Counted from the first letter of the stretch, positions 24,819-34,165 are shown. The stretch: 64,000 bases of DNA from DATFDN01 sp035685165 (GCA_035685165.1 DASRBI010000009.1:124001-188000), one strand, 5' to 3'. The notes: generated by a model not told the origin, from the letters alone. Numbers and translations are program-made.

Positions 24819-27033
24819 GGTCGGGCGCATCGAGGACACGCGCCTCGCCGATGCGCTGTCGGAACGCTATCTCGCTTACGCGCTGTCCACCATCATGTCG
24901 CGCTCGCTGCCCGATGTGCGCGACGGGCTGAAGCCGGTGCATCGGCGCCTGATCTACGCCATGCACCTGTTGAAGCTCGATCCGGCCGCCGGCTTCAAGA
25001 AATGCGCGCGCGTGGTGGGCGACGTGATCGGCAAGTTCCACCCGCACGGCGACGTGGCAGTGTATGACGCCTTGGTGCGGCTCGCGCAGGATTTCGCCGC
25101 GCGCTATCCGCTGGTCGAAGGCCAGGGCAATTTCGGCAACATCGACGGCGATAACCCGGCGGCGATGCGCTACACGGAGGCGCGGCTCACCTCGGTCGCG
25201 CAGGCGATGCTGGCGGGTATCGAGGAGGACGCGGTCGATTTCCGCCCCACCTACGACGGCGAGGAAAGCGAGCCGGTCGTGCTGCCCGGCGCGTTTCCCA
25301 ATCTGCTCGCCAACGGCGCGACGGGGATCGCGGTCGGCATGGCGACCTCGATTCCTCCCCACAACGCCGCCGAAATCTGCGCCGCCGCGATTCATCTGAT
25401 CGCGCACCCGGATGCTTCCGTGGCCGATCTGCTCGCGCACATGCCGGGACCAGATTTCCCCACGGGCGGGATTCTGGTGGAAGACGCGGCCTCGGTCCTG
25501 AGCGCCTACGAAACCGGGCGCGGCGGCTTTCGCGTGCGCGCGCGCTGGGCGGTGGAAAGCGGCAAGTACGGCGCCTGGAAAATTGTCGTCACCGAGATTC
25601 CCTATCAGGTGCAGAAGGCGCGGCTGATCGAGCAGATCGCCCAGCTCATGGAGGAGCGCAAGCTGCCGCTGCTCGGCGACGTGCATGACGAGAGCACCGA
25701 GCAGGTCCGGCTCGTGTTCGAGCCGCGCACCCGCGGCGTGGATCCCGAGGTGCTGATGGAGACGCTGTTCCGTGCCACCGCGCTCGAACAGCGGTTCCCG
25801 CTCAATATGAACGTCCTCGATGCCACCCGCACCCCGCGTGTCATGACGTTGAAGGAGGTGCTGCGCGCCTTCCTCGATCACCGCCAGGAGGTGCTGGCCC
25901 GCCGCTCGCGTCACCGGCTCGCCGCGATCGAGCGGCGGCTGGAGGTGCTGGACGGCTACCTGATCGTCTATCTCAACCTCGACGAGGTGATCCGCATCAT
26001 CCGCGAGGAGGAGCAGCCGAAGCCGCGCCTGATGCAGTGGTTCAAGCTGACCGACGTGCAGGCCGAGGCGGTGCTGAACTTGCGGCTCCGCAGTCTCCGC
26101 AAACTCGAGGAGATGGAGATCAGGAAGGAGCACAAGGCGCTGGCGCGCGAGCGGAAGGAGCTTCATGCCCTGCTCGGCAGCGAGAAGCTGCGCTGGGAGA
26201 AGGTCGCCGCCGAACTCGGCGAGATTCGCACGCGCTTCGCAGATGGGCCGCTGGGGGCACGCCGCACCACGATCGGCACGCCGCCGCCAGCGGTGGAGGT
26301 GGCGACCGAGGCGTTCGTGGAGCGCGAGGCGATCACCGTGATCCTGTCGGAAAAGGGCTGGATCCGCGCGCTCAAGGGCGGCGTGGTCGATCCGGAGGAA
26401 TTGCGCTTCAAGGAAGGAGACCGGTTGAAGCTGCTGGTTCCGTGTTCAACGACCGACCGGCTGTGCCTGTTCGCCACCAACGGCCGCGCCTACACGATCA
26501 AGGCCGCCGACGTGCCGCGCGGCCGCGGCGACGGCCAGCCGGTGCGGCTGCTCGCCGATTTCGGCAACGGCGCCGACGCGCTCGCCTTGTTCGTCCCCGC
26601 GGAGGGCGCGCGCTATCTGGTCGCCTCCGCGGGCGGGCGCGGCTTCTTGGTGCAGGCGTCCGAACTGATGGCGGAGAAGCGCACCGGCAAGCAGATCCTC
26701 AACCTCCGCGCCGGCGAGGAGGCGGCGGTCTGCGTGCCCGCCGACGGCGATTATGTCGCGGTCGTCGGCGAGAACCGGAAGCTCTTGGTGTTTCCGCTGG
26801 AGCAAGTGCCGGAGCTGCCGCGCGGCAGCGGCGTCATCCTGCAACGCTACAAGGACGGCGGCCTGTCGGACGCGCGCGTGTTCAGCCTGAGCGAAGGGCT
26901 GAGCTGGCGCTCCGGCGGGCGCACGCGGTTGGAGACCGACCTAAAACCCTGGCGCGGCGATCGCGGCCAAGCCGGGCACCTGCCACCGAACGGGTTCCCC
27001 CGCAGCAACAAGTTCGGGGCGGCATGGGGCTGA
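24808..27033 (+). CDS. parC: DNA topoisomerase IV subunit A
   Basis: This 741-residue subunit cleaves DNA in topoisomerase IV and decatenates daughter chromosomes. Diagnostic segments are RYLAYALSTIMSRSLPDVRDG, HRRLIYAMHLL, the QRDR-type helix GKFHPHGDVAVYDALVRLAQ, and the catalytic Tyr in AMRYTEARL. Its C-terminal half contains beta-pinwheel repeats such as GRGFLVQASELMAEKRTGKQ. The 24808 ATG lies inside the recO end. At the position where enterobacterial ParC has the quinolone-contact Ser, this protein has Val, with Asp four residues on. Confidence 0.95.
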   Translation: MPDEVGRIEDTRLADALSERYLAYALSTIMSRSLPDVRDGLKPVHRRLIYAMHLLKLDPAAGFKKCARVVGDVIGKFHPHGDVAVYDALVRLAQDFAARYPLVEGQGNFGNIDGDNPAAMRYTEARLTSVAQAMLAGIEEDAVDFRPTYDGEESEPVVLPGAFPNLLANGATGIAVGMATSIPPHNAAEICAAAIHLIAHPDASVADLLAHMPGPDFPTGGILVEDAASVLSAYETGRGGFRVRARWAVESGKYGAWKIVVTEIPYQVQKARLIEQIAQLMEERKLPLLGDVHDESTEQVRLVFEPRTRGVDPEVLMETLFRATALEQRFPLNMNVLDATRTPRVMTLKEVLRAFLDHRQEVLARRSRHRLAAIERRLEVLDGYLIVYLNLDEVIRIIREEEQPKPRLMQWFKLTDVQAEAVLNLRLRSLRKLEEMEIRKEHKALARERKELHALLGSEKLRWEKVAAELGEIRTRFADGPLGARRTTIGTPPPAVEVATEAFVEREAITVILSEKGWIRALKGGVVDPEELRFKEGDRLKLLVPCSTTDRLCLFATNGRAYTIKAADVPRGRGDGQPVRLLADFGNGADALALFVPAEGARYLVASAGGRGFLVQASELMAEKRTGKQILNLRAGEEAAVCVPADGDYVAVVGENRKLLVFPLEQVPELPRGSGVILQRYKDGGLSDARVFSLSEGLSWRSGGRTRLETDLKPWRGDRGQAGHLPPNGFPRSNKFGAAWG

Positions 27034-27440
27034 TGGCGCGGCAGACCCAGATCGTGATGAATCTATCAAGCATTGCCCGAACCTGCCGCGTTACCTCCCT
27101 CGGCACGCCTGCACCCGCGTGGCGGACGGGTCGTGCCAGCACGTCGATGCCGCGGAGATGACTCGTCAGGACCTCACCAGCGACCGGCAGCCCGGGCGGC
27201 AAAACGACGGCGGCAAAACGACGCTGGCAGGAAATGGCCGAATGCGAGGCGTAATGGGGCAGACGATCACAAGGCGAGTGTTTGCGCTGAATGCTGCTGC
27301 GGAATCACCAGCGCGAGCCGTCGGCCTGCCTGCTCGCGCCCTTTCACCCGCTCAAAGCATGTTGGGCTTCGTGCCCCGGCCAGGATAAGCTCTCCAACCA
27401 CATGATCGCCCCGGCCGTCGGGGCCGGGGAGGACTGCTCC
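27034..27440. other. Intergenic region with stem-loop before the dioxygenase
   Basis: 407 bases without a convincing gene; the short open frames inside lack family features or good start sites. Just before the dioxygenase there is a perfect stem-loop, CCCCGGCC-GTCGG-GGCCGGGG (27409-27429), whose 3' arm shares GGGG with the GGGGAGG Shine-Dalgarno at 27426-27432. It could either terminate read-through from parC or mask the ribosome site; no T-run follows, which favours the second. Confidence 0.5.
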
Positions 27441-28442
27441 ATGAGCATCACCGCGCTCGGATATGTCGGTATCGGCTCGACGAAGCTCGATGACTGGTCC
27501 GATTTCGCCCTCCGCCAGCTCGGATTGCAGCAGGTCGACGGCGGCGCCACGGTCCGCACCTTCCGCATGGACGACCGCCGCCAGCGCCTGATTGCCGAAG
27601 CCGAAACCAGCGGTGCCGAACGCTTCTTCGGCTGGGAGGTGACGGACGCGGCGGCCCTCGATGCGCTCGCCGCCCGGCTGGAGGCAGCGGAGACCCCGGT
27701 GCGGCGCGAAGCGGCCGCGCTGGCCGACCGGCGCTTCGTGCGGGCGCTGATCTCGTTCCGCGATCCCGACGGCAACCGGCTGGAGGCGTTTCACGGCCCG
27801 ATGCTGACCGACGAGCCGTTCCGTCCCGGGCGCAACATCTCGGGCTTCCGCGCCGGGCCGCTCGGGCTCGGTCACGCGGTGCTGACGGTGGCGGATTTCG
27901 ACCGTGCGCTCGGCTTCTACCGCGACCTGCTCGGCTTCCGCATCAGCGATTTCATGCGTAACCCGGTGGTCAAGGCGGTGTTCCTGCACGTCAACTCGCG
28001 CCATCACAGCCTCGCCTTGTTCGAGCACCGCCGCCAGGGGATGCACCATCTGATGATGGAGCTCTATTCGCTCGACGATGTGGGCCAGGGCTACGACATC
28101 GCGCTCGGCGCGAAGGACCGCGTGGCGGTGACGCTCGGGCGGCATCACAATGATTACATGACCTCGTTCTACATGCGGACGCCGTCGGATTTCCTGGTCG
28201 AGTATGGCTGGGGCGCGCGCGAGGTCGATCCCGCCAACTGGCGGCCGCAGGAGCTCGATACGCTGGCAAGCTTCTGGGGCCATGACGGGCTGATGCGGAG
28301 CGTCGCCGGGGACGGCCCGGCGCCTAATCATGCGCCGCCCCCGCCGCCCGAAGGGCGCCGCGCGCCCATTCAGGTGGTCGAGGGCAACTACACCAAGCTC
28401 AGCGGCGTCTGCCCGTGGTGGGAGGCGGCCGCCAACGCTTGA
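27441..28442 (+). CDS. Extradiol (type I) ring-cleavage dioxygenase, BphC/HsaC-like
   Basis: This 333-residue vicinal-oxygen-chelate enzyme has two tandem domains; the N-terminal one is structural and the C-terminal one catalytic. The iron ligands are visible as H145 (LGLGHAVL), a His in QGMHHLMMEL (202/203) and E254 (FLVEYGWG). It opens the ring of a catechol next to one hydroxyl group with oxygen. SFRDPDGNRLE and FRISDFMRNP are typical. The exact catechol is unknown; no other aromatic-degradation gene is close. The last ~45 residues (PNHAPPPPPEGRRAP and beyond) are a Pro-rich tail. GGGGAGG is the Shine-Dalgarno. Confidence 0.9.
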   Translation: MSITALGYVGIGSTKLDDWSDFALRQLGLQQVDGGATVRTFRMDDRRQRLIAEAETSGAERFFGWEVTDAAALDALAARLEAAETPVRREAAALADRRFVRALISFRDPDGNRLEAFHGPMLTDEPFRPGRNISGFRAGPLGLGHAVLTVADFDRALGFYRDLLGFRISDFMRNPVVKAVFLHVNSRHHSLALFEHRRQGMHHLMMELYSLDDVGQGYDIALGAKDRVAVTLGRHHNDYMTSFYMRTPSDFLVEYGWGAREVDPANWRPQELDTLASFWGHDGLMRSVAGDGPAPNHAPPPPPEGRRAPIQVVEGNYTKLSGVCPWWEAAANA

Positions 28443-28448
28443 GCGGCC

Positions 28449-29228
28449 TCAGCCGAGCGCGCCCTCCGGCGCACCGGGGTGGCGCCCCGCGCGCTGCGGC
28501 AGCAACAGCAGGCAGACAGCCATGAAGGCCGCGATGGCGAGCGAGATCAGCGGCCGGCTGATGTCCATGCCGCCCGCGTTGAGCGGCTTGTCCAACAAAT
28601 CGCCGAACGTGGCGCCAAGCGGGCGGGTGAGGATGAACGCCGCCCAGAACAGGAACACGCGCGAGACGCGGGTCGTATAGTAAAGCACCGCGAGCACCGC
28701 CAGCAACGCGACGAAGAACATCGCCCCGCCCCCGAAGCCAAGACCGGCGACGTTGGAGGTCCAGTCGCCGAGCGCCGTGCCCAGCGTCTGCGAGAAGGTG
28801 ATCGCGATCCAGTAGTAGATCTCGGTATCCGGCGCGGCGACCGACTCCACCGCGAGCGTGCCCTTCGCCATATACCAGATGCCGAGCGTGGCCATCAGGC
28901 AGGCGAAGATCGCAAGCGAGCCACCAGTGTAGCCGATGCCGAGCGAGCGGTCGAAGAAATCGGCCGCGGTGGTGCCGAACAGGGTTGCGGCAACGATGGC
29001 CGCCCAATAGAGGAACGGATTGAACCGCGCCGCGCGGATTTGCGCCGCGACAAGCAGCACAAGCGGCACCAGGAAGATCGCGCACCCGGCGACATAGCCA
29101 AGGTCCATCGTCATGCTGACGGTATCGCCGCCTGTTTCGCCAAGGGTCGTCGCGGCGATCTTGACAATCCAGAAGACCAGGGTGACCGCGGGAACCTTGC
29201 TCATGACACAGCGTGCTTGTGTATTCAT
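28449..29228 (-). CDS. COG4705-type multi-repeat membrane protein
   Basis: This 259-residue protein has about eight hydrophobic helices and a motif repeated four times: TLGETGGDT (about 28-36), LFGTTAADFF, TLGTALGDW and PLGATFGDLLD, each after a helix and followed by another. This matches the COG4705 family of uncharacterised inner-membrane proteins. I used the ATG at 29228 with GGATGAG upstream; another ATG eight codons later is possible. It ends six bases from the convergent dioxygenase. A transport role is plausible given the repeat of acidic membrane motifs, but unproven. Confidence 0.75.
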   Translation of the reverse strand: MNTQARCVMSKVPAVTLVFWIVKIAATTLGETGGDTVSMTMDLGYVAGCAIFLVPLVLLVAAQIRAARFNPFLYWAAIVAATLFGTTAADFFDRSLGIGYTGGSLAIFACLMATLGIWYMAKGTLAVESVAAPDTEIYYWIAITFSQTLGTALGDWTSNVAGLGFGGGAMFFVALLAVLAVLYYTTRVSRVFLFWAAFILTRPLGATFGDLLDKPLNAGGMDISRPLISLAIAAFMAVCLLLLPQRAGRHPGAPEGALG

Positions 29229-29289
29229 CGGCGCTCATCCAGATGCTGCCGTGAATACAGGCGAAAATGAGTTGGGATGTCCAGGACTT

Positions 29290-30348
29290 TCAAACCTCCG
29301 TCAGCCGCGGCAGCACGCACTCCCCGAACAGCCGCATGGAGGCCTCGGCATCCTGCACGCCGATGTCGTTGAAATTGACCTGCAAGGACGCGATCTCGAA
29401 CCCGCCCACCTCGGCGGCATAGCGCCGTGCGGTGTTGATGATCCGCGCGGGCGTGCCGACCCAGGCGGCGCTCTTTTCCACCTGGGTCTCGAAGGTCTCG
29501 CGCGAAAGCGCTGCGATCACCTTGTCGTAGCCCGGATAGTCCGCCGACGCCGCGCCCGCCATCCACTCCGACGCCGCCTCCACCAGCGAGCGGAGATAGC
29601 GTTCGAGCGGGCCGCGCGCGATGCGCTCGGCCTCCGCCTGGCTCTCGTGGCAGAACATGTGGAACGCGAGCATCACCGTGCCCGGCCCCTCATGCCCCGC
29701 CTTTACGCGCGCCGCGCGATAGGCGGCCAGCAGCTCCGCCATCGCGCCGCCCGCCATCGGGATCGCCATCACCCCATACCCCGCCGCGCCGGCCCACTCG
29801 AAGCTCTCCTTGGTCGCGAGTGCGGCGATGTAAAAGGGCGGGCGCGGCGTCTGCGTTGGGCGCGGCAAGGAACTCACGCCGGCGAAGGCATGGAACTGCC
29901 CCGCGTGCGTCGCTACCTCGTTTTCCAGGAGCAGGCGCACCTGCTCTACGCCTTCCTCGAAACGCGCGCGGCTGTCGTCCAGCTTCACGCCGAAGCGGGC
30001 GAACTCGTGCGGCAGGAAGGCACGCGCGAAACCGACGTCCAGCCGCCCGTCACAGAGCGCATCCAGCATCCCGATCTCGCCCGCGAGCTTGAGCGGATTG
30101 TTGAATGCCGGCAGCACCGCGCCGGTGACGAGGCGCGCCAGCCGCGTGCGCTGCGCGGCGGCGGCGAGGAACAGCATCGGGTTCGGACTGTAGCCGCCGT
30201 AGCGGTGAAAATAATGCTCGACCGTGCGGACATGGCTGTAGCCGTAGCGGTCGCAGAGATCGACGAGCGCCAGCGCCTCCTGCCAGTAGTCACGGCCGGA
30301 TTTCTCGTTGGGGCCGACATCGGGGAAGAACTGGATGCCGACCTTCAT
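29290..30348 (-). CDS. LLM-class flavin-dependent oxidoreductase (luciferase-like)
   Basis: This 352-residue protein has the bacterial luciferase-like TIM barrel: MKVGIQFFPDVGP, YGYSHVRTVEHYF, TRLARLVTGAVLPAFNNPLKLAGEIGMLDALCDGRLDVGFARAF and FEWAGAAGYGVMAIPMAG span the FMN/F420-type site. The GAREG-like strand reads DVGFARAF. Such enzymes insert oxygen using reduced FMN. Substrate unknown. A GAGGAAAG Shine-Dalgarno precedes the ATG. It sits last in a minus-strand run with DUF488 (17 bases upstream) and nudC. Confidence 0.9.
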   Translation of the reverse strand: MKVGIQFFPDVGPNEKSGRDYWQEALALVDLCDRYGYSHVRTVEHYFHRYGGYSPNPMLFLAAAAQRTRLARLVTGAVLPAFNNPLKLAGEIGMLDALCDGRLDVGFARAFLPHEFARFGVKLDDSRARFEEGVEQVRLLLENEVATHAGQFHAFAGVSSLPRPTQTPRPPFYIAALATKESFEWAGAAGYGVMAIPMAGGAMAELLAAYRAARVKAGHEGPGTVMLAFHMFCHESQAEAERIARGPLERYLRSLVEAASEWMAGAASADYPGYDKVIAALSRETFETQVEKSAAWVGTPARIINTARRYAAEVGGFEIASLQVNFNDIGVQDAEASMRLFGECVLPRLTEV

Positions 30349-30365
30349 GCCGCTTTCCTCCCCGT

Positions 30366-30809
30366 TCAGGCGGCGAACAGGTCGCGCACCTTCTGGCCCG
30401 TCTTCGCTGTGATCATCGCCGCGACCAGCCGGCGATGACAATGCGCGGGATCGCGCTCGAAGCACAGAAGGCAAGAGGGCGTGCGGCGCGCGAGCTGCGC
30501 CGCCTCCGCGAGCGCCGCCTGCGGCTCATCCCCCTTCATGTGCGCAGCGTAGATCACTTCCATCCGTTCGGGATGGCCCGCGCGCACCGCGTCCCGCCCC
30601 GGCTTCGGCGTGCCGAGCGGTTGCAGATGCACATAGGCGATGCCGCGCGCATCCAGCCCCGCCGCGAGCTGGCGCTTGGAAAAGCCCGGCTTGCGCGAGG
30701 CGGCCACCGCGCGCACGTCGATCAGCAGCTTCACGCCGGCCGCTTGCAGCGTGTCCAGCACCGCCTCGATCGTCGTGCCCTCGTAGCCGATCGTCATCAA
30801 ATCGGGCAT
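30366..30809 (-). CDS. DUF488 family protein
   Basis: This 147-residue protein has the DUF488 hallmarks: TIGYEGTTIEAVLDTL at the start, LLIDVRAVAASRKPGFSK with the conserved DVR, and LLCFERDPAHCHRRLVAA with the conserved C-x5-E/DP-CHR region. The family has no settled function; the Cys, His and Arg cluster suggests a small enzyme or a nucleic-acid/metal site. It begins five bases after nudC ends and is probably cotranscribed with it. Confidence 0.88.
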   Translation of the reverse strand: MPDLMTIGYEGTTIEAVLDTLQAAGVKLLIDVRAVAASRKPGFSKRQLAAGLDARGIAYVHLQPLGTPKPGRDAVRAGHPERMEVIYAAHMKGDEPQAALAEAAQLARRTPSCLLCFERDPAHCHRRLVAAMITAKTGQKVRDLFAA

Positions 30810-30813
30810 GGGC

Positions 30814-31740
30814 TCAACCCGCCGCGAGCCAGTCCTCGATGAGCCGGCGTGCGATCGAATCGACGCGCGGCAAAGCGAAGCCGTGTGCCTCGGGATCGCG
30901 AAGTTGCGCGCGATCGAACCAGCGCACGTCGATCAGCTCTGCCTCCTCCACCACGATCGCATCGCTCAGCCCCTCGGCATAGAAGCCGAGCATCACGTTG
31001 CCCGGAAAGGGCCAGGGCTGGCTCGAGTGATACCAGACCTGTCCCACGCGCACCCCGCTTTCCTCGAAAACCTCGCGGCGCACCGCTTCCTCCAGGCTCT
31101 CGCCCGGCTCCAGGAAGCCCGCGAGAGTCGAGTACATGTTGGCGCGCGGAAACCGCTTGGAGTGGCCGAGCAGCACTCGCTCGCCGCGCGTGACCAGCAT
31201 GATCACCGCCGGATCCGTGCGCGGGAAATGATCGGCCTCGCAGGCGGTGCAATGCATCACATGCCCGGCGCTGCGCGGCTCGCAAGGCGCGCCGCACACG
31301 CCGCAGAAACGGTGCCGCGCGCGCCAGTGCATCAGCCCGCGCGCGTGGCCGAGCACGGCGGCCTCGGGGTTCGGCACGCCCCAGCCGACCGAGCGCAGAT
31401 CGACGAACGCGCCGCCCGCGTCGCGCAAGAGCGGCAGCGGATCCTCCTCCGCGCTCAGATCGACAGCGAACACCGCGCGGTCATCGAGCAGGCCGAGGAA
31501 CGCCCACGGCCCGCCCGCCATCCTAAGCGCCGCCGCCGCGCCACCCGTGAGATACACTGCCTCCGGCCGGCCCTGATCCATGCCGCCGACCAGATTGCGG
31601 CTGCGCCACACCGGAACGAACAGGCTTTCGGGGTCTTCCATTCGCGCCGCGATCCAGTCCGCCTCCTCGCGCCGGTGCGCGGCGCGATCCAGCGGGGAGG
31701 ACGAATAGACGTTGGGACGGCTAGCGATGATCAGGGTCAC
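30814..31740 (-). CDS. nudC: NAD+ diphosphatase (NudC-type Nudix hydrolase)
   Basis: This 308-residue enzyme hydrolyses NAD(H) to NMN(H) and AMP and can remove NAD caps from RNA. It has the zinc ribbon FCGVCGAPCEP ... HCTACEADHFPR (about 142-172), the Nudix box GFLEPGESLEEAVRREVFEE followed by SGV, and the NudC signature SQPWPFP just after it. The N-terminal ~130 residues match the NudC dimerisation domain. Cytoplasmic. It is the first gene of the nudC-DUF488-LLM run. Confidence 0.93.
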   Translation of the reverse strand: MTLIIASRPNVYSSSPLDRAAHRREEADWIAARMEDPESLFVPVWRSRNLVGGMDQGRPEAVYLTGGAAAALRMAGGPWAFLGLLDDRAVFAVDLSAEEDPLPLLRDAGGAFVDLRSVGWGVPNPEAAVLGHARGLMHWRARHRFCGVCGAPCEPRSAGHVMHCTACEADHFPRTDPAVIMLVTRGERVLLGHSKRFPRANMYSTLAGFLEPGESLEEAVRREVFEESGVRVGQVWYHSSQPWPFPGNVMLGFYAEGLSDAIVVEEAELIDVRWFDRAQLRDPEAHGFALPRVDSIARRLIEDWLAAG

Positions 31741-31860
31741 GTGAGGCCTCGTGCGATGGCCGTGACCGTGCCATGCTGGATTCGGCCGGGCAATGTCAGC
31801 CGACTGGTTGCCCTCACCGCGCGGCCTTGCACCCGAGCCCGCCCCCGCCCTAATCAGGGC

Positions 31861-31963
31861 GCGGGAGGTCGGCGGCGGACGGGCGCCTCGCCAACCCGGT
31901 CAGGTCCGGAAGGAAGCAGCCGCAACGAGTTTCCGCCCGGGTCGTTCGCCCGGCCTCCCACCT
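31861..31963 (+). ncRNA. ffs: Signal recognition particle RNA, small bacterial type
   Basis: The conserved domain IV core GGTCAGGTCCGGAAGG and AAGCAGCC (31899-31922) is present, and flanking sequence pairs into the long hairpin (GGGAGG at 31863-31868 with CCTCCC at 31954-31959). Length about 100 nt. It lies directly upstream of dnaX, a common arrangement. The RNA binds Ffh and guides membrane-protein synthesis. Exact ends are estimated from the stem. Confidence 0.92.
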
Positions 31964-32006
31964 GAACCGGCTTCCCACGCGCCGCCGCGGCGGCTACGCA
32001 CCCCGC

Positions 32007-33833
32007 ATGTCCGGCCTCTTCCAGGACGAATCGACCGACGCGCCACCGGCGCCCAAGGGCCCCGACCTGTTCGGCGACACCCTGCCCGCCACCGCGCCCT
32101 ACCGCGTGCTCGCGCGCAAATACCGCCCCGCGACGTTCGACGATCTGATCGGCCAAGACGCGATGGTGCGGACGCTCCGCAATGCCTTCGCCACCGGGCG
32201 CGTGGCGCACGCTTTCATGCTGACCGGAGTGCGCGGCGTGGGCAAAACCACCACCGCCCGCATCATCGCCCGCGCGCTGAATTGCGTGGGGCCGGATGGC
32301 AGCGGCGGGCCGACCGCCGATCCGTGCGGCGCCTGTCCGAACTGCACCGCGATTCTGGCCGACCGACATCCCGACGTAACTGAGATGGACGCCGCCTCGC
32401 GCACGGGCGTCGACGACGTGCGCGAGATCATCGAGGCGACGCGCTTCCGCCCGATGCAGGCACGCGCCAAGGTGTTCATCATCGACGAAGTACACATGCT
32501 CTCGCGCAACGCGTTCAACGCGCTGCTAAAGACGCTGGAAGAGCCGCCGCCGCACGTGACCTTCGTGTTCGCCACCACCGAGCTTCGCAAGGTGCCGGTG
32601 ACGGTGCTCTCGCGCTGCCAGCGTTTCGACCTGCGCCGCGTGCGCGTGAGCGAGCTGACGCGGCATTTCGCCCGCATCGCCGCCGAGGAGAAGGTCGAGG
32701 CCGAGCCGGCAGCGCTCGAGATGATCGCCCGCGCGGCCGACGGCTCGGTGCGGGACGGGCTCTCGCTCTTGGATCAGGCGATCGCGATGGCCGAGGGTGC
32801 CGTCACGGCAGCGCAGGTTGCCGACATGCTCGGCCTCGCCGATCGCGATGCGGTGTTCGACCTGTTGGAAGCGGTCATGGACGGGCGGCCGGCGGCAGCG
32901 CTCGCCATCACCGAGCGCGCCTATGAGCGCGGAGCCGATCTCGGCGCGATGCTCGCCGATCTGCTGGATCTGCTGCATACGTTGACGCGGCTTAAATCCG
33001 TGCCCGCCTTGTCGGAGAGCGGCGAGCTGCCGGAGCTCGAGCGCGTGCGGGGCACGGCGCTCGCCGCGCGGCTGAGCGTCCCGGTGCTCGCCCGTGGCTG
33101 GCAAATGCTGGTGAAGGGCATCTCCGAGGTCGAGATGGCGCCCGACCGGCGGGCGGCGGTGGAGATGGTGCTGATCCGGCTCTGCCATGTCGCCGACCTG
33201 CCGCCGCCCGGCGAGCTCGTGCGCCGCCTGACGCAGCAATCCGCCGACGCGCCGCCAGCCCCCGCCTCACCCGGCGGCTCGGGCGGCCGCGGCGCGCGTG
33301 CGGTCGCCGGCGGCGCGGCGGTGCCGGAAGCGGCGCCCGCCGACGCGACCCCGCGCCTCACGTCATTCCGCGACGTGGTGGCGCTGGTCGCGGAGCGGCG
33401 CGAGGCGCTGCTGCACGCGCATCTGTTGCACTCGGTGCATCTCGTCCGCTTCGCCCCGCCGGTGATCGAGCTGCGCCCGCAGCCCGCCGCGCCGCGCGAC
33501 CTCGCCGCGCGGCTCGCGTCCTTGTTGCAGGAGGCGACCGGCACGCGCTGGACGATTGCTTTGTCGACGGCCGCAGGCGCACCCACATTGGCCGAGCAGG
33601 GCAGCGAGGCGGAGGCAGGACGGCGCGCGGCGGCCGCCGATCACCCGCTCGTGCGCGCGATCCTGGAGGCGTTTCCCGGCGCGCGGATCGAGACGGTGCA
33701 CGACGCGCGCGCGGACGCCTACGGATTGCCGGCGGAGCCGGACGGAGCCGATGCGGACCGATCCGTTCCGGCTTACGCCGGGAGCGCCCCGCCGGATGGC
33801 GAATATGCCGACGAGATGGAGCAGGACGCATGA
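32007..33833 (+). CDS. dnaX: DNA polymerase III subunits gamma and tau
   Basis: This 608-residue protein is the clamp-loader motor. After a ~30-residue N-terminal leader, YRVLARKYRPATFDDLIGQ starts the family. Walker A is GVRGVGKTTT (74-83), the zinc cysteines are C107, C110 and C113, Walker B is FIIDEVHMLS, and sensor 1 is the LSRCQRFDLRR region. The Pro/Ala/Gly-rich stretch around 410-450 separates the tau tail. No A-run for programmed frameshifting is obvious. Its TGA overlaps the ybaB start. Confidence 0.95.
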   Translation: MSGLFQDESTDAPPAPKGPDLFGDTLPATAPYRVLARKYRPATFDDLIGQDAMVRTLRNAFATGRVAHAFMLTGVRGVGKTTTARIIARALNCVGPDGSGGPTADPCGACPNCTAILADRHPDVTEMDAASRTGVDDVREIIEATRFRPMQARAKVFIIDEVHMLSRNAFNALLKTLEEPPPHVTFVFATTELRKVPVTVLSRCQRFDLRRVRVSELTRHFARIAAEEKVEAEPAALEMIARAADGSVRDGLSLLDQAIAMAEGAVTAAQVADMLGLADRDAVFDLLEAVMDGRPAAALAITERAYERGADLGAMLADLLDLLHTLTRLKSVPALSESGELPELERVRGTALAARLSVPVLARGWQMLVKGISEVEMAPDRRAAVEMVLIRLCHVADLPPPGELVRRLTQQSADAPPAPASPGGSGGRGARAVAGGAAVPEAAPADATPRLTSFRDVVALVAERREALLHAHLLHSVHLVRFAPPVIELRPQPAAPRDLAARLASLLQEATGTRWTIALSTAAGAPTLAEQGSEAEAGRRAAAADHPLVRAILEAFPGARIETVHDARADAYGLPAEPDGADADRSVPAYAGSAPPDGEYADEMEQDA

Positions 33834-34153
33834 AGAACCTGGCCGGCCTGATGAAGCAGGCGCAGCAGATGCAGGAGAAGATGGCCGAGATGCAGGCCCG
33901 GCTCGAAGCGTCGGAAACCGACGGCGAGGCGGGCGCCGGCATGGTGCGCGTCACCCTGAGCGGCAAGGGCGAGATGAAGCGCGTCGCGATCGACCCCAAG
34001 CTCGCCAACCCCGATGACATGGAGGTGCTGCAGGACCTGATCGTGGCGGCGCACAACGACGCCAAGCGCAAGGTGGAGGCGAAGGCCGCCGAAGAGATGG
34101 CCTCGATAACCGCTGGCCTGCCGATCCCGCCGGGGATGAAGCTGCCGTTTTGA
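33830..34153 (+). CDS. YbaB/EbfC nucleoid-associated protein
   Basis: This 107-residue protein matches YbaB/EbfC: MKNLAGLMKQAQQMQEKMAEMQ, an RVTLSGKGEMKRVAIDPKL strand and DLIVAAHNDAKRKVEAK. It dimerises and binds DNA. The start overlaps the dnaX stop (ATGA), and recR follows, the usual dnaX-ybaB-recR order. Confidence 0.93.
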   Translation: MKNLAGLMKQAQQMQEKMAEMQARLEASETDGEAGAGMVRVTLSGKGEMKRVAIDPKLANPDDMEVLQDLIVAAHNDAKRKVEAKAAEEMASITAGLPIPPGMKLPF

Positions 34154-34165
34154 TCGCGTTCGCGC

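Noticed and set aside
27119..27388. 89-residue plus-strand frame between parC and the dioxygenase
   Set aside because: No ribosome site, no family feature, ordinary composition for a random frame.
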